Program-made: the position numbers and the translations under genes
Shown: piece by piece, positions 23,485 to 35,413 of the stretch
How positions within the stretch are numbered: the stretch's first letter is position 1
Layout: every line of letters starts with the position of its first letter
The notes under the pieces: model-generated
Told to the model about the DNA's origin: nothing
What the model saw: the letters and a program-made list of their open reading frames with translations, nothing else
The model's database searches: none
Assembly (NCBI GenBank): GCA_032622095.1
Contig: CP136068.1
Location: 51,520,443 to 51,584,442 of the forward strand
Length of the DNA: 64,000 bases
Reading direction: 5' to 3'
From: Siphonodentalium dalli
Lineage: Eukaryota > Mollusca > Scaphopoda > Gadilida > Siphonodentaliidae

Positions 23485-23665
23485 ATTTGAGCCATGGATT
23501 AGCGCATTTACTTTATGAATGAAACAAACAACATGATAATTATAATGATAATGAATTTATGGCTGGAGTTTCATATAATTACAATGTTTCATTATAATTA
23601 CCATGTTGTTTGCATCGTTCATAGAGCACATAGGTGTATTTTGCACAAATTCATGGCTCAAATTC
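23485..23665. repeat. Foldback repeat, present in both duplication copies
   Basis: TTTGAGCCATGGATTAGCGC on the left pairs with TTCATGGCTCAAATT on the right. Inside, AACAAACAACATGATAATTA pairs with TAATTACCATGTTGTTTGC. The same structure is at about 47640-47820, so it predates the duplication. Confidence 0.65.
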
Positions 23666-23809
23666 AATCATTTGCTGCATATATTATGTTGAGGTCATAA
23701 AAATGGTCAGATTTAGTGGACATTACACATTTAAGTGAAGAATCTCAAGCTATCATCCAATTCAATAGTTCATTGATAATTTATCAGTCTGGAAAGAAAT
23801 CACTAGAAT

Positions 23810-26800
23810 GTGACAAGAGGGTTACAATCATAGTGACAAGAGGGTTACAATCATCGTGACAAGAGGGTTACAATCATAGTGACAAGAGGGTTACAATCAT
23901 CGTGACAAGAGGGTTACAATCATAGTGACAAGAGGGTTACAATCATAGTGACAAGAGGGTTACAATCATAGTGACAAGAGGGTTACAATCATAGTGACGA
24001 GGGTTACAATCATAGTGACAAGAGGGTTACAATCATAGTGACAAGAGGGTTACAATCATAGTGACGAGGGTTACAATCATAGTGACAAGAGGGTTACAAT
24101 CATAGTGACAAGAGGGTTACAATCATAGTGACAAGAGGGTTACAATCATAGTGACAAGAGGGTTACAATCATAGTGACGAGGGTTACAATCATAGTGACA
24201 AGAGGGTTACAATCATAGTGACAAGAGGGTTACAATCATAGTGACAAGAGGGTTACAATCATAGTGACAAGAGGGTTACAATCATAGTGACAAGAGGGTT
24301 ACAATCATAGTGACAAGAGGGTTACAATCATAGTGACAAGAGGGTTACAATCATAGTGACAAGAGGGTTACAATCATAGTGACAAGAGGGTTACAATCAT
24401 AGTGACGAGGGTTACAATCATAGTGACAAGAGGGTTACAATCATAGTGACAAGAGGGTTACAATCATAGTGACAAGAGGGTTACAATCATAGTGACGAGG
24501 GTTACAATCATAGTGACAAGAGGGTTACAATCATAGTGACAAGAGGGTTACAATCATAGTGACAAGAGGGTTACAATCATAGTGACAAGAGGGTTACAAT
24601 CATCGTGACAAGAGGGTTACAATCATAGTGACAAGAGGGTTACAATCATAGTGACAAGAGGGTTACAATCATCGTGACAAGAGGGTTACAATCATAGTGA
24701 CAAGAGGGTTACAATCATAGTGACAAGAGGGTTACAATCATCGTGACAAGAGGGTTACAATCATAGTGACAAGAGGGTTACAATCATAGTGACAAGAGGG
24801 TTACAATCATCGTGACAAGAGGGTTACAATCATAGTGACAAGAGGGTTACAATCATAGTGACAAGAGGGTTACAATCATAGTGACAAGAGGGTTACAATC
24901 ATCGTGACAAGAGGGTTACAATCATAGTGACAAGAGGGTTACAATCATAGTGACAAGAGGGTTACAATCATCGTGACAAGAGGGTTACAATCATAGTGAC
25001 AAGAGGGTTACAATCATAGTGACAAGAGGGTTACAATCATAGTGACAAGAGGGTTACAATCATCGTGACAAGAGGGTTACAATCATCGTGACAAGAGGGT
25101 TACAATCATAGTGACAAGAGGGTTACAATCATAGTGACAAGAGGGTTACAATCATCGTGACAAGAGGGTTACAATCATCGTGACAAGAGGGTTACAATCA
25201 TAGTGACAAGAGGGTTACAATCATAGTGACAAGAGGGTTACAATCATAGTGACAAGAGGGTTACAATCATAGTGACAAGAGGGTTACAATCATAGTGACA
25301 AGAGGGTTACAATCATAGTGACAAGAGGGTTACAATCATAGTGACAAGAGGGTTACAATCATAGTGACAAGAGGGTTACAATCATAGTGACAAGAGGGTT
25401 ACAATCATAGTGACAAGAGGGTTACAATCATCGTGACAAGAGGGTTACAATCATAGTGACAAGAGGGTTACAATCATAGTGACAAGATGGTTACAATCAT
25501 AGTGACAAGATGGTTACAATCATAGTGACAAGAGGGTTACAATCATAGTGACAAGAGGGTTACAATCATAGTGACAAGAGGGTTACAATCATAGTGACAA
25601 GAGGGTTACAATCATAGTGACAAGAGGGTTACAATCATAGTGACAAGAGGGTTACAATCATAGTGACAAGAGGGTTACAATCATAGTGACAAGAGGGTTA
25701 CAATCAGAGGGTTACAATCATAGTGACAAGAGGGTTACAATCATAGTGACAAGAGGGTTACAATCATAGTGACAAGAGGGTTACAATCATAGTGACAAGA
25801 GGGTTACAATCATAGTGACAAGAGGGTTACAATCATAGTGACAAGAGGGTTACAATCATAGTGACAAGAGGGTTACAATCATAGTGACAAGAGGGTTACA
25901 ATCATAGTGACAAGAGGGTTACAATCATAGTGACAAGAGGGTTACAATCATAGTGACAAGAGGGTTACAATCATAGTGACAAGAGGGTTACAATCATCGT
26001 GACAAGAGGGTTACAATCATAGTGACAAGAGGGTTACAATCATAGTGACAAGAGAGTTACAATCATAGTGACAAGAGAGTTACAATCATAGTGACAAGAG
26101 GGTTACAATCATAGTGACAAGAGGGTTACAATCATAGTGACAAGAGGGTTACAATCATAGTGACAAGAGAGTTACAATCATAGTGACAAGAGGGTTACAA
26201 TCATAGTGACAAGAGAGTTACAATCATAGTGACAAGAGGGTTACAATCATAGTGACAAGAGAGTTACAATCATAGTGACAAGAGGGTTACAATCATAGTG
26301 ACAAGAGAGTTACAATCATAGTGACAAGAGAGTTACAATCATCGTGACAAGAGGGTTACAATCATAGTGACAAGAGGGTTACAATCATCGTGACAAGAGG
26401 GTTACAATCATCGTGACAAGAGGGTTACAATCATAGTGACAAGAGGGTTACAATCATCGTGACAAGAGGGTTACAATCATAGTGACAAGAGGGTTACAAT
26501 CATAGTGACAAGAGGGTTACAATCATAGTGACAAGAGGGTTACAATCATAGTGACAAGAGGGTTACAATCATAGTGACAAGAGGGTTACAATCATAGTGA
26601 CAAGAGGGTTACAATCATAGTGACAAGAGGGTTACAATCATAGTGACAAGAGGGTTACAATCATAGTGACAAGAGGGTTACAATCATAGTGACAAGAGGG
26701 TTACAATCATAGTGACAAGAGGGTTACAATCATAGTGACGAGGGTTACAATCATAGTGACGAGGGTTACAATCATAGTGACAAGAGGGTTACAATCATAG

Positions 26801-28302
26801 TGACGAGGGTTACAATCATAGTGACAAGAGGGTTACAATCATAGTGACAAGAGGGTTACAATCATAGTGACAAGAGGGTTACAATCATAGTGACAAGAGG
26901 GTTACAATCATAGTGACAAGAGGGTTACAATCATAGTGACGAGGGTTACAATCATAGTGACGAGGGTTACAATCATAGTGACAAGAGGGTTACAATCATA
27001 GTGACGAGGGTTACAATCATAGTGACAAGAGGGTTACAATCATAGTGACAAGAGGGTTACAATCATAGTGACAAGAGGGTTACAATCATAGTGACAAGAG
27101 GGTTACAATCATAGTGACAAGAGGGTTACAATCATAGTGACAAGAGGGTTACAATCATAGTGACAAGAGGGTTACAATCATAGTGACAAGAGGGTTACAA
27201 TCATAGTGACAAGAGGGTTACAATCATAGTGACAAGAGGGTTACAATCATAGTGACAAGAGGGTTACAATCATAGTGACAAGAGGGTTACAATCATAGTG
27301 ACAAGAGGGTTACAATCATAGTGACAAGAGGGTTACAATCATAGTGACAAGAGGGTTACAATCATAGTGACAAGAGGGTTACAATCATAGTGACAAGAGG
27401 GTTACAATCATAGTGACAAGAGGGTTACAATCATAGTGACAAGAGGGTTACAATCATAGTGACAAGAGGGTTACAATCATAGTGACAAGAGGGTTACAAT
27501 CATAGTGACGAGGGTTACAATCATAGTGACGAGGGTTACAATCATAGTGACAAGAGGGTTACAATCATAGTGACGAGGGTTACAATCATAGTGACAAGAG
27601 GGTTACAATCATAGTGACAAGAGGGTTACAATCATAGTGACAAGAGGGTTACAATCATAGTGACAAGAGGGTTACAATCATAGTGACAAGAGGGTTACAA
27701 TCATAGTGACGAGGGTTACAATCATAGTGACGAGGGTTACAATCATAGTGACAAGAGGGTTACAATCATAGTGACGAGGGTTACAATCATAGTGACAAGA
27801 GGGTTACAATCATAGTGACAAGAGGGTTACAATCATAGTGACAAGAGGGTTACAATCATAGTGACAAGAGGGTTACAATCATAGTGACAAGAGGGTTACA
27901 ATCATAGTGACAAGAGGGTTACAATCATAGTGACAAGAGGGTTACAATCATAGTGACAAGAGGGTTACAATCATAGTGACAAGAGGGTTACAATCATAGT
28001 GACAAGAGGGTTACAATCATAGTGACAAGAGGGTTACAATCATAGTGACAAGAGGGTTACAATCATAGTGACAAGAGGGTTACAATCATAGTGACAAGAG
28101 GGTTACAATCATAGTGACAAGATGGTTACAATCATAGTGACAAGAGGGTTACAATCATAGTGACAAGAGGGTTACAATCATAGTGACAAGAGGGTTACAA
28201 TCATAGTGACAAGAGGGTTACAATCATAGTGACAAGAGGGTTACAATCATAGTGACAAGAGGGTTACAATCATAGTGACAAGAGGGTTACAATCATTGTG
28301 AC
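23810..28302 (+). repeat. 23-bp minisatellite, about 195 units (copy A)
   Basis: Unit GTGACAAGAGGGTTACAATC + ATA. Variants include CATCGTGAC (mostly 24600-25450), a 21-bp form lacking AA (GTGACGAGGG), an AGAGAG form near 26050-26340 and a few GATGG units. A higher-order repeat is visible: the order of 21-bp variants at 26731-27005 recurs exactly 770 bp later at 27501-27775. Flanks (left GAAAGAAATCACTA, right CTTAAATTCTGCAG) match those of the copy B array. Stops occur in every frame on both strands, so it is not coding. Confidence 0.97.
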
Positions 28303-28963
28303 TTAAATTCTGCAGTGTCTCTTGATTGACCACAGACATGAATTTTGCCCACCTTTTTCTGAATTTAATAAACTGAAAACAAATGTATGTCAAAACCAAG
28401 ATGATTAGTGCAGCATTAAAAATCCTGTGCCAGTGAATTTTCTTAGATATGCAAGTCTCCCATCTGGAGCCTCCCATATATTAGAGAATGCACTGGCTGT
28501 CAAGATAAATATTCAGTCCTTCCCACGAGGAAAACACAACAAGAGCATTTATTTGCTCCCTAATAATAATAACCTGTAATGCAGAAGACGGGTGTAATAT
28601 GGCACGTAATCTATAATTGTATGTTGGGTTTTTGCTCAACCAAAAAGTCATTATGGAATAGACCTACATGTGTATGTCTAGTTACACTTTAATATGCCAT
28701 AGTTGAACTGAGATTGTAAAGGATCTACATAAACCTTAAAAAAGTTCAATATTGAACCAACAGTTACAGTCTCCATTAGTGTTTTGCGAAGAGAGACGGG
28801 TGCGATTTTCAGACGGGTGCGAATTTCAGCACCAGTGAATTGAAAATTACAAGTGCTTACGGGTGCGAGAGCAATCACTCCCGTCTCCTGGGAAGGACTG
28901 AATATTATAAGGTTAATGTAATCTCTTATATATGTGAGGCTCTCATATACTTATGAGAGAATG
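28303..28963 (+). repeat. Right flank of the minisatellite with a decayed hairpin element
   Basis: Shared with 56571-57220. GAATGCACTGGCTGTC plus ATATTCAGTCCTTCCCA (28485-28521) pairs with TGGGAAGGACTGAATAT (28890-28906) and CTCTTATATATGTGAGG...GAGAGAATGCAT (28922-28962). This gives inverted ends that look like a worn form of the hairpin modules at 22643 and 29837. The minus-strand open frame at 28247-28477 has a hydrophobic stretch but runs into the array and is not credible. Confidence 0.5.
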
Positions 28964-29249
28964 CATCAGCATAGGGATTGGGTCAATTACATTGCAATGT
29001 AATTAATTATAATTACATTGAAATATGTCAAGTACAATTACATTGGAAATGCAATGTAATTAATTACAATTACATTGGTTCAATTACAATTACAATTACT
29101 TTTGGTTAATGAAAATCGGGATTCGGGAAGAGCTTCAAGGAGGAAAGTCATTTGTGTTTGATGAACTTTATTGATATACATAAAATATAAAAGAAAATTA
29201 ATGTAAACAAAACAATAAAACAACAACTACATGTGTCAGCATAGGGATT
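28964..29249. mobile_element. ~270-bp insertion with ATTACATTGCAATGTAAT end (copy A only)
   Basis: The phrase TCAGCATAGGGATT occurs on both sides (near 28963 and 29236). Copy B has one shortened version (CATCAGGGATTTT). The left part has overlapping palindromes of AATTACATTGCAATGTAATT type, as found at hAT-type ends. The right part has AT-rich sequence with AACTTTATTG. It is either a non-autonomous hAT-like insertion in A or a deletion in B. Confidence 0.55.
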
Positions 29250-29330
29250 TTGCAAAATTTTAGGAACTCTAGTCATGGAAGGGTTAATAAGTTCTGAAAG
29301 AGAGAGATTAATTCAGAGACGGCCCCAGAT

Positions 29331-29662
29331 CTGAACTTGATGTGTCTATCATTCTGATGCCAAGCCAAAGGGTCACTTGATAAAGATGTTGTGTCTCTTC
29401 CCTAAACTTTCTCTGATGGTATATAAATACATAAAAAAGCAAGTCCCCCCTCATATAATACCCTGTGTCTCCCGTTAGTTATTGATTTGGAAATTTTAAA
29501 GGCATGGATGGCCTTCGATGGGTACCGTATTGCTGTTAAAATAGTCACATCCCTTAAAACCGCAAAAAAAAACGGTAACAATATTAAATAGACAGGCTGT
29601 GTTGTTACGTTAATCATAAAAACATGTTTCGCTTAAATAGTATGTTATTGTCAAGTTTGTAT
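29331..29662. other. 332-bp block present only in copy A
   Basis: Copy B joins GGCCCCAGA directly to TGCTTTGTTAAG, whereas copy A has this block in between. No inverted ends and no convincing target duplication are visible, so a deletion in copy B is as likely as an insertion in A. Confidence 0.6.
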
Positions 29663-29789
29663 GCTTTGTTAAGTAAACAAAAGCCAAAACAATATGTCTA
29701 TATTTTAATATTCTTTCTGTTTATGGCAGTTCTAAAGGGTGTGACTATTTTTAAAGCATACCCACCACAAAGGCTATGCATACCTTTAA

Positions 29790-30033
29790 CCCTTTCAGTG
29801 CCAGGTCGATTTTTGTATCAACCCATATACCCTGTGCCAATGCATTCTCTTATATATGCGAGTCGACCATAGGTCGCCTCGCATATATAAGAGAATGCAT
29901 TGGCCTAACAATTGTTGTTTTTTTTGTTTTTTTTTACAATTTTTTACAATTTTAATAATTTATTCTTATATTCTTTAACAGACTTATTTTGTAGGTTTAA
30001 GGCCGATGAGATCGGCCCCTGGCACTCAAAGGG
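29790..30033. mobile_element. 244-bp TTAA-flanked miniature element (private to copy A)
   Basis: TTAA at 29786-29789 and 30034-30037; copy B has a single TTAA. The termini CCCTTTCAGTGCCAGG / CCTGGCACTCAAAGGG and the internal hairpin (29837-29903) make it a close sibling of 22596-22837. piggyBac-type target choice is inferred from the TTAA. Confidence 0.92.
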
Positions 30034-30127
30034 TTAAACAATTTGCCATTTTCAAAAATCACACTTTCAAATTTCCAATCAAGCAACGATCAGAAGGTTA
30101 TAAAACCAGTGGTATGCATACCTTTAA

Positions 30128-30519
30128 CCCTTTACCCAACAAAACGGCCAAAACCGGCCAAATAAAGCTTCAACAGCCTAAAATATCTTCGGTCTGTCTC
30201 AATATAACCATACAAATATGGATATCATTGGAACCGTCTCCTTGACCACATTGTGATAGTTACAGTTATGCCCTGTGCCAATGCATTCTCTTATATATGC
30301 GAGTCGACCATAGGTCGCCTCGCATATATAAGAGAATGCATTGGCCTAAAAAAAATCTTTTTTTAACACTTTTTACCATTTTTTCTTACATTCTTTAACA
30401 ATTTTATAATTTTTAATGTGTTAAGCCAATGCATTCTCTTATATATGCGCGGCGACCTATGGTCGACTCGCATATATAAGAGAATGCATTGGCACAGGGC
30501 CCTTCTGTTGGGTAAAGGG
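30128..30519. mobile_element. 392-bp TTAA-flanked element with two opposed hairpins (private to copy A)
   Basis: TTAA at 30124-30127 and 30520-30523; copy B reads through with one TTAA. The termini CCCTTTACCCAACA / TGTTGGGTAAAGGG differ from the 242/244-bp siblings after CCCTTT. The interior nonetheless carries the same 26-bp-arm hairpin twice in opposite orientation (30278-30344 and 30426-30492). The two hairpins can also pair with each other. No coding capacity. Confidence 0.9.
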
Positions 30520-30865
30520 TTAAACAAGCAATGTGCTACATTTATCATGTTCTCATTTACCATGTTCTCATTTCATTCAAAATTTCAAAACGAACAGGTC
30601 ATTAACATAGGAGATACAGGCTATTTTTTTAGGGGAACTCACTTTTTTTTAGGTGTTTAGATTGATCTGGGACTGTAAATAATCTTTTATTCCGAGCACC
30701 AGTTAAAATAATATCTATTACCAGAAACAAAATGTTAGGTATCGTTGCACTATTATCAAGGCTATTTAACATTAGGCTAGATTTTTTAATGATTGTGAGA
30801 TTCAGCAGCCAGGATTGGGCTTCAGCTTTAGCTAAAATTCAGGTCTACAAGATGTATGCCTATTT

Positions 30866-31520
30866 GTCCGCCAACCCAACGGGTTCGGAGGACTATTATA
30901 ATCAGCCTGTGCGTGCGTGTGTGCGAGGTTTCCAGATGATACTTTAGTTAGAGTGAACCAAATTAAATTAAATTTGGTATGTGGGTTTACTAGCAGAAAA
31001 ACAGGTCAAGTTCGAATTCTGGTTCCGTCCGCCAATTTTCACCAGAGTTATGCCCCCTTTTCGACTTAGAATTTGACCGTCTGTTAACATTTTTGGTTTC
31101 CGACCGATAACTCCAGTTTTGATTATTTGATCTGAACCAAAGTTGGTATGTGTATTTCCCAGCTAAAGATACAGGCCAAGTTCGAATATGGGTTCCGTCC
31201 AATTATTTTTACATGAGTTACGGCCCTTTTTCAACTTAGAATTTGACTGTCTGTTAACATTTTTGGTTTCCGACCGATAACTCCAGTTTGGATTATTTGA
31301 TCTGAACCAAAGTTGGTATGTGTATTTCTCCCAGCAAAACACAGGTCAAGTTCGAATTTTTGCCAATTTGAGGTTTCCGGATGATAACTTTAGTAAATGT
31401 GTACTGAATGAAATTAAATTTGGTATGTAGGTTTACTAGCACTAAAGACAGGTTTTTATGCGCAAACAACGGTCGTATCAAGCCGACACTTAGAGGCGGA
31501 CATGAGGTCTACCGACCTTT
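30866..31520 (-). mobile_element. 655-bp pearl-like element (private to copy A)
   Basis: Copy B is continuous at GCCTATTTTCACATTG. Copy A has this block between TATTT (30861-30865) and TATTT (31521-31525). The left end is a hairpin (GTCCGCCAACCC, AAC, GGGTTCGGAGGAC) followed by a short GTGCGTGCGTGTGTGCG microsatellite. About three core units of about 170 bp follow, with AACCAAAGTTGGTATGTG, CAGGTCAAGTTCGAAT and AACATTTTTGGTTTCCGACC. Hairpin, microsatellite and cores are in the same order as the other pearl-like elements. Confidence 0.82.
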
Positions 31521-31525
31521 TATTT

Positions 31526-33780
31526 CACATTGATATATGACCTTTTCATTTCATATGAAGTTATAGGAAGAGATAGACCATCTTTGAAGTGTTGTTCTGG
31601 AAGAGGTACTACATACAGAATGGTATTGGACTAATACCAACTTCTTATTCAATTTATTCATGTGTGCTCAGTGCTTTTATTCATATTGTGTTCCTTTTTC
31701 AAATTAAAGACAAGGAAGGCGTTCGTAATAACATTAGAATGGTATCGGAATTCTACCTCTGAACTAGCAAAAAACAAGCGCTATAAATATATATCGCACA
31801 AAGGTATATCACCTACAATCAGATGAGCTTCTTAAGGTGTCGAAATGTTACATATTACGGTATTTGCCAGAATATGTGTGCATACTGCACCAACTGATGA
31901 CTTCTTGTACTTCAATATAAAGAAAACAATGCTAGGCAACTTGAGTACTGGTACCATTATTGTTGGTAATATATATTTTATTGGAGAAATATGCAACACA
32001 AAGTTACCCGTTCCTATTAATCGTTATCTGTATTTTAGTGTTATCGTTCTTCCCTGAAAATAACAAAGGCACCTGTTATAGCTTTACGGTTAACAGAAGA
32101 ATTTCAACTCGCTGTACCTCACTGGGAGAATAATAATAATGAAAATAAGAACAAAGTCTTTTTCACGTTTATCATTGTAATAATGCTTTTACAAGCTTTG
32201 TATTTTTTAACTTTACCAGCTGTGAACGCCTTCCTAATCTTTAATTTGAAATGGCTATACATACTGTCTCATTCCGGTCAAAGGCCTATTAGGATTATTT
32301 CAGCTGAAGACCCAGTAATGAGCCACTAACTTTGGAGATAGTGTTGTATACCATTGAAATATTGTTTGACCATATCATGTATTTCATTTTTGATGGATAT
32401 TTCATATAATGTATTCTTTTTTCAAACAAACCATTAATTCAGTCTGACAAGAACATTTCAGTATTTCAAGTCCCCATTGTACAATTTTGTAGTTTTCAGA
32501 CATATAGTTCTTCGCTGAAAATGACAACAAAGGCACCTGTTACAACTTTACGGTAAACACAGGAATTACAATACCCGGTATAGTCGGTGTGCTTAAAATG
32601 TCAGGCATTGTTGATAGAATGTTACATTCCTCCAGTTATCACAGTGCCTGAATACTAACTTATCAGTTTCACACACCCGAACAAGTACATAGTATGTCTT
32701 TAATTTAGTCTGATAAGAACATCTCAGTATTTCAAGTCACCATTTTATAATTTAGTAGTTTTCAGACGTATTGTTAATCCTTTACGGTAAACACAAAAAT
32801 TACAATATCTGGTATCTCTTCACTGAAGAATTATGATAATGAAAATAAGAACCAAGTTTTGTTCACATTCTTCATTGTGTTTACGGTAGCACAGTGAACC
32901 CCTTCCGTATGACCATAACTTTAATTTGAAATGGTTATACATACTGTCTCATTCCGGTCAAAGGCCTATTAGGATTATTTCAGCTGAAGACCCAGTAAAG
33001 AGCCAAAACTCGACTGACGTTCCAGTTTTATAAGAAATATTCCTTCCCAGGTTTAACTTTGGAAATAGTGTTGTTTGACCATATCATGTATTTCATTTTT
33101 TATTTTTAATGCATGTTTCATATAATGTATTCTTTTATCAGACAAACCTTTAACTCAGTCTGACAAGAACATCTGAGTATTTCAAGTCACCATTGTACAA
33201 TTTAGTAGTTTTCAGATGCTCACTCAGAATTTTCAGAATTCAATATTGCATAGTTAATGTAATTCTGGGTATTTGTTCCACACCCATTGGCGTGAGGCAC
33301 ATACATATACCGGTACCCCGGTATTCAAAGTGTTAATGTGGCCAAAGATGAGATACATTTCATCAGATTTACACTTAACTAAAGGTGATGCCCAAATCAT
33401 TGCTGATGATGGATTAAAATTTGGTCAAAAAGTTAAGGCTATATTCCGAAATCACATCTCTGATTGTCATCAGATCTCTATGAGAAATTTCTTTTGATTC
33501 AACGTCACCTAGTTGGGTAATCAAATATTTTAACAATTGTTAGATTGGATGTGGCAAAACAGTTTGATACAAATTTTTTTGAGTTCCAGCTGGAACCTCC
33601 AGGTTGCATTGGTACAAGCAGAGCCTGGCTAATAGCCCACACGATTGTACCAGTCGTCGTGTCTTGAAATTATATTGTCCAGAACCAGCTGGCATCATCA
33701 CAGAGGACAGTTAAGGGCTAAGAGGTACATAAACTCAGAAAGTTTCCAGCATTACTTTAAAAATGGATGTTGATTGTATG
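31526..33780 (+). repeat. Shared block with internal diverged tandem duplications
   Basis: Both duplication copies contain it (B: about 59130-60196 and 62207-63800, split by insertions). Within the block, units of about 0.5-0.65 kb repeat imperfectly. The phrases TTAATTTGAAATGG...CATACTGTCTCATTCCGG and CAAAGGCCTATTAGGATTA occur at about 32245-32300 and 32925-32980. AGTATTTCAAGTC...GTAGTTTTCAGA occurs near 32460-32500, 32725-32765 and 33177-33217. 31700-31735 and 32225-32262 are also inverted partners (AAGGAAGGCGTTC). No coding region or family could be named. Confidence 0.6.
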
Positions 33781-33784
33781 GCAT

Positions 33785-33893
33785 TACATGGAGTATGGAT
33801 GCAAGTTGAACATAAAAGTGCTCAACACCAGTAACGTTGTCAACACATGAAAATGTCAGACCAATTTGCATCCATACTCCATGGAATGCAATA
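33785..33893. repeat. Hairpin with 24-bp arms (copy A)
   Basis: GCATTACATGGAGTATGGATG-type left arm and CATCCATACTCCATGGAATGC right arm around about 65 bp. The equivalent in copy B (about 63805-63913) is a perfect match between arms, since its left arm has GCATTCC. Confidence 0.7.
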
Positions 33894-34049
33894 AAATAAA
33901 CATTCATTACACTCACCTGTCAAACTGAATGAGTATTTACAGCCTAAAGTTAATGATATTCTCAACTTTTCAATCATATGTTAAAGATTGCTTCCACACA
34001 CTATGGACACAAGTTTGGGTTTATATAATAGTGCCCAATGTCAAAAGTT

Positions 34050-34157
34050 ATCATTTAATTATTCATCATCTAGTTACACAACATGATGCATTATATGATG
34101 TCAAATTTAATTATTCATCATCAAGTTACACAACATGATGCATTATATGATGTCGAA
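34050..34157 (+). repeat. Direct duplication of a ~54-bp unit
   Basis: TTAATTATTCATCATC(T/A)AG followed by TTACACAACATGATGCAT occurs twice in succession with two or three differences. Small local duplication. Confidence 0.85.
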
Positions 34158-34290
34158 TTTACAACTATGAACTATAAACTTTTAAAGGTACATAAAACAA
34201 ATTAAGCTTAAGTTTTGAAAGCTAATAAAAATGAATGAGAAATATGTGTCAAATTTAATTCTGAATATCAAACACCTAAAATAAATATTT

Positions 34291-35413
34291 TTAAAGGTAC
34301 TCAATCCGATTAAGCACCCATAAATTATGGGCAGCCAAATTAACATATACTCAAATATTTGGAGATATCTCTAAATATTTGGAGATATCTCTAAATCAGC
34401 ACATATCCATAATTGAACCTGGAATTGGACTTATCTCTAAATGAATTAGAGATATCTCCAAATTAATTGAAGATTTCTCTAAATCATTTGAAGATATCTC
34501 TAATTCATTTGAGGATAAGTTCTTTTTGAACATATATGTCACATATCCGTAAATAAAATACTTCTCCATATTTCGATTTGGAGATATCTCCAAATAATTG
34601 GAGATATCTCCAAATGAATGGGAGATATCTCAAAATTGAATTAGAGATATCTCTAAATAATTGGAGATATCTCCAAATCGAATTAGAGATATCTCTAAAT
34701 GATATGCACTTCTCCTCAAATAAGTACTTTTGGAGATATCTCTAAATGAAATGGAGATATCGCTAAATGATTTATGGATAAGTGGATAAATTGAATATAC
34801 TTCTCCGTAAATGCATTTGTGGATATCTCTAAATGATTTGAAGAGATCTTCAAATATTTGGAGATATCTCCAAATGAATTAAGAGATATCTCCAAATATT
34901 TAGAGATATCTTCAAATGGTTTGGTGTCCTAAATAGTTAGGGTATGAATTGAAAAGCTCTCCAAATCGATTTAGAGATAACTGCAATTTAATTGGAGATA
35001 TCTCCAAATATTTAGAGATATCTCCAAATATTTGAGTATATGTTAATTTGGCTGCCCATACTAAATTACTATTTCTTTGGCTTCAGGGGTAAAAAATATT
35101 TGATTCGAGTCGAGGAACCCACCCATCAAAGCTCAGAATGATCAGATATTGATTTTTGAAGTTTGTTATTTCTCGAGATGTGAGGTGGATAACTGTAAAA
35201 GCAAGTGGTGATAATAACGCAAATTTGACCGAGACCATCCTTTTGAGGCGTGATTCTGGGCCACAAACAATAGAAATAACAAAACTTCAAAAATTGATAT
35301 CTGATCACTCTGAGCGTTGATGGGTAGGTTCCTCGACTCGAATCAAATATGTTTTACTCCAGAAGCCAAAGAAATAGTAATGTATGAGGGTCTGATTGGA
35401 TTGAGTACCTTTA
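34291..35413. mobile_element. Inverted-repeat element, TTAAAGGTACTCAATCC ends
   Basis: TTAAAGGTACTCAATCCGAT at the left and ATTGGATTGAGTACCTTTA at the right. Just inside the right part is a strong foldback: about 35065-35160 and 35285-35384 pair over nearly 100 bp (TCGAGTCGAGGAACCCA / TTCCTCGACTCGAA; CAGATATTGATTTTTGAAG). Another element (34326-35060) is nested inside. A truncated relative at 46103-46560 has the same left end and foldback but lacks the right end. No transposase. Confidence 0.8.
34326..35060. mobile_element. Palindrome-array element, GAGATATCTC type
   Basis: Terminal inverted repeats: TATGGGCAGCCAAATTAAC continuing through ATATACTCAAATATTTGG, and the exact complement at the right edge. 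Almost the whole interior is about twenty copies of the palindrome (G)GAGATATCTC(C), or one-base variants of it, separated by short AAAT/AATT-rich spacers of irregular length. This is not a simple tandem repeat, because only the palindrome is kept. Its end sequence matches those of the GCGCTTAAGCGC elements at 38978 and 42665. No coding capacity; the minus-strand frame 34396-34593 is an artefact. Confidence 0.85.

Larger units (their letters stand above)
19952..33976 (+). repeat. Segmental duplication, copy A
   Basis: The sequence from GTCCCCATGCC at 19952 is repeated in the same order and orientation from 46564, with only scattered substitutions in shared parts. Ordered shared blocks: 19952-20161, 22380-22595, 22838-23809, the minisatellite, 28303-28963, 29250-29330, 29663-29789, 30034-30127, 30520-30865 and 31521-33976. 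Blocks private to copy A are annotated separately. Homology probably continues past 33976, because copy B is cut by the window end. The distance between copy starts is 26,612 bp. No host gene was recognised in the shared sequence. Confidence 0.92.

Noticed and set aside
23810-28302. CRISPR-like array of 23-bp repeats
   Set aside because: There are no unique spacers between repeats; it is a directly contiguous minisatellite in a eukaryotic genome.
28247-28477. Minus-strand frame with a hydrophobic segment, also at 56572-56757
   Set aside because: The C-terminal part runs into the minisatellite in one copy and shifts in the other. The match between copies only reflects the duplication.
34396-34593. 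Minus-strand frame with repeated LEIS motifs
   Set aside because: A translation of the GAGATATCTC palindrome array.
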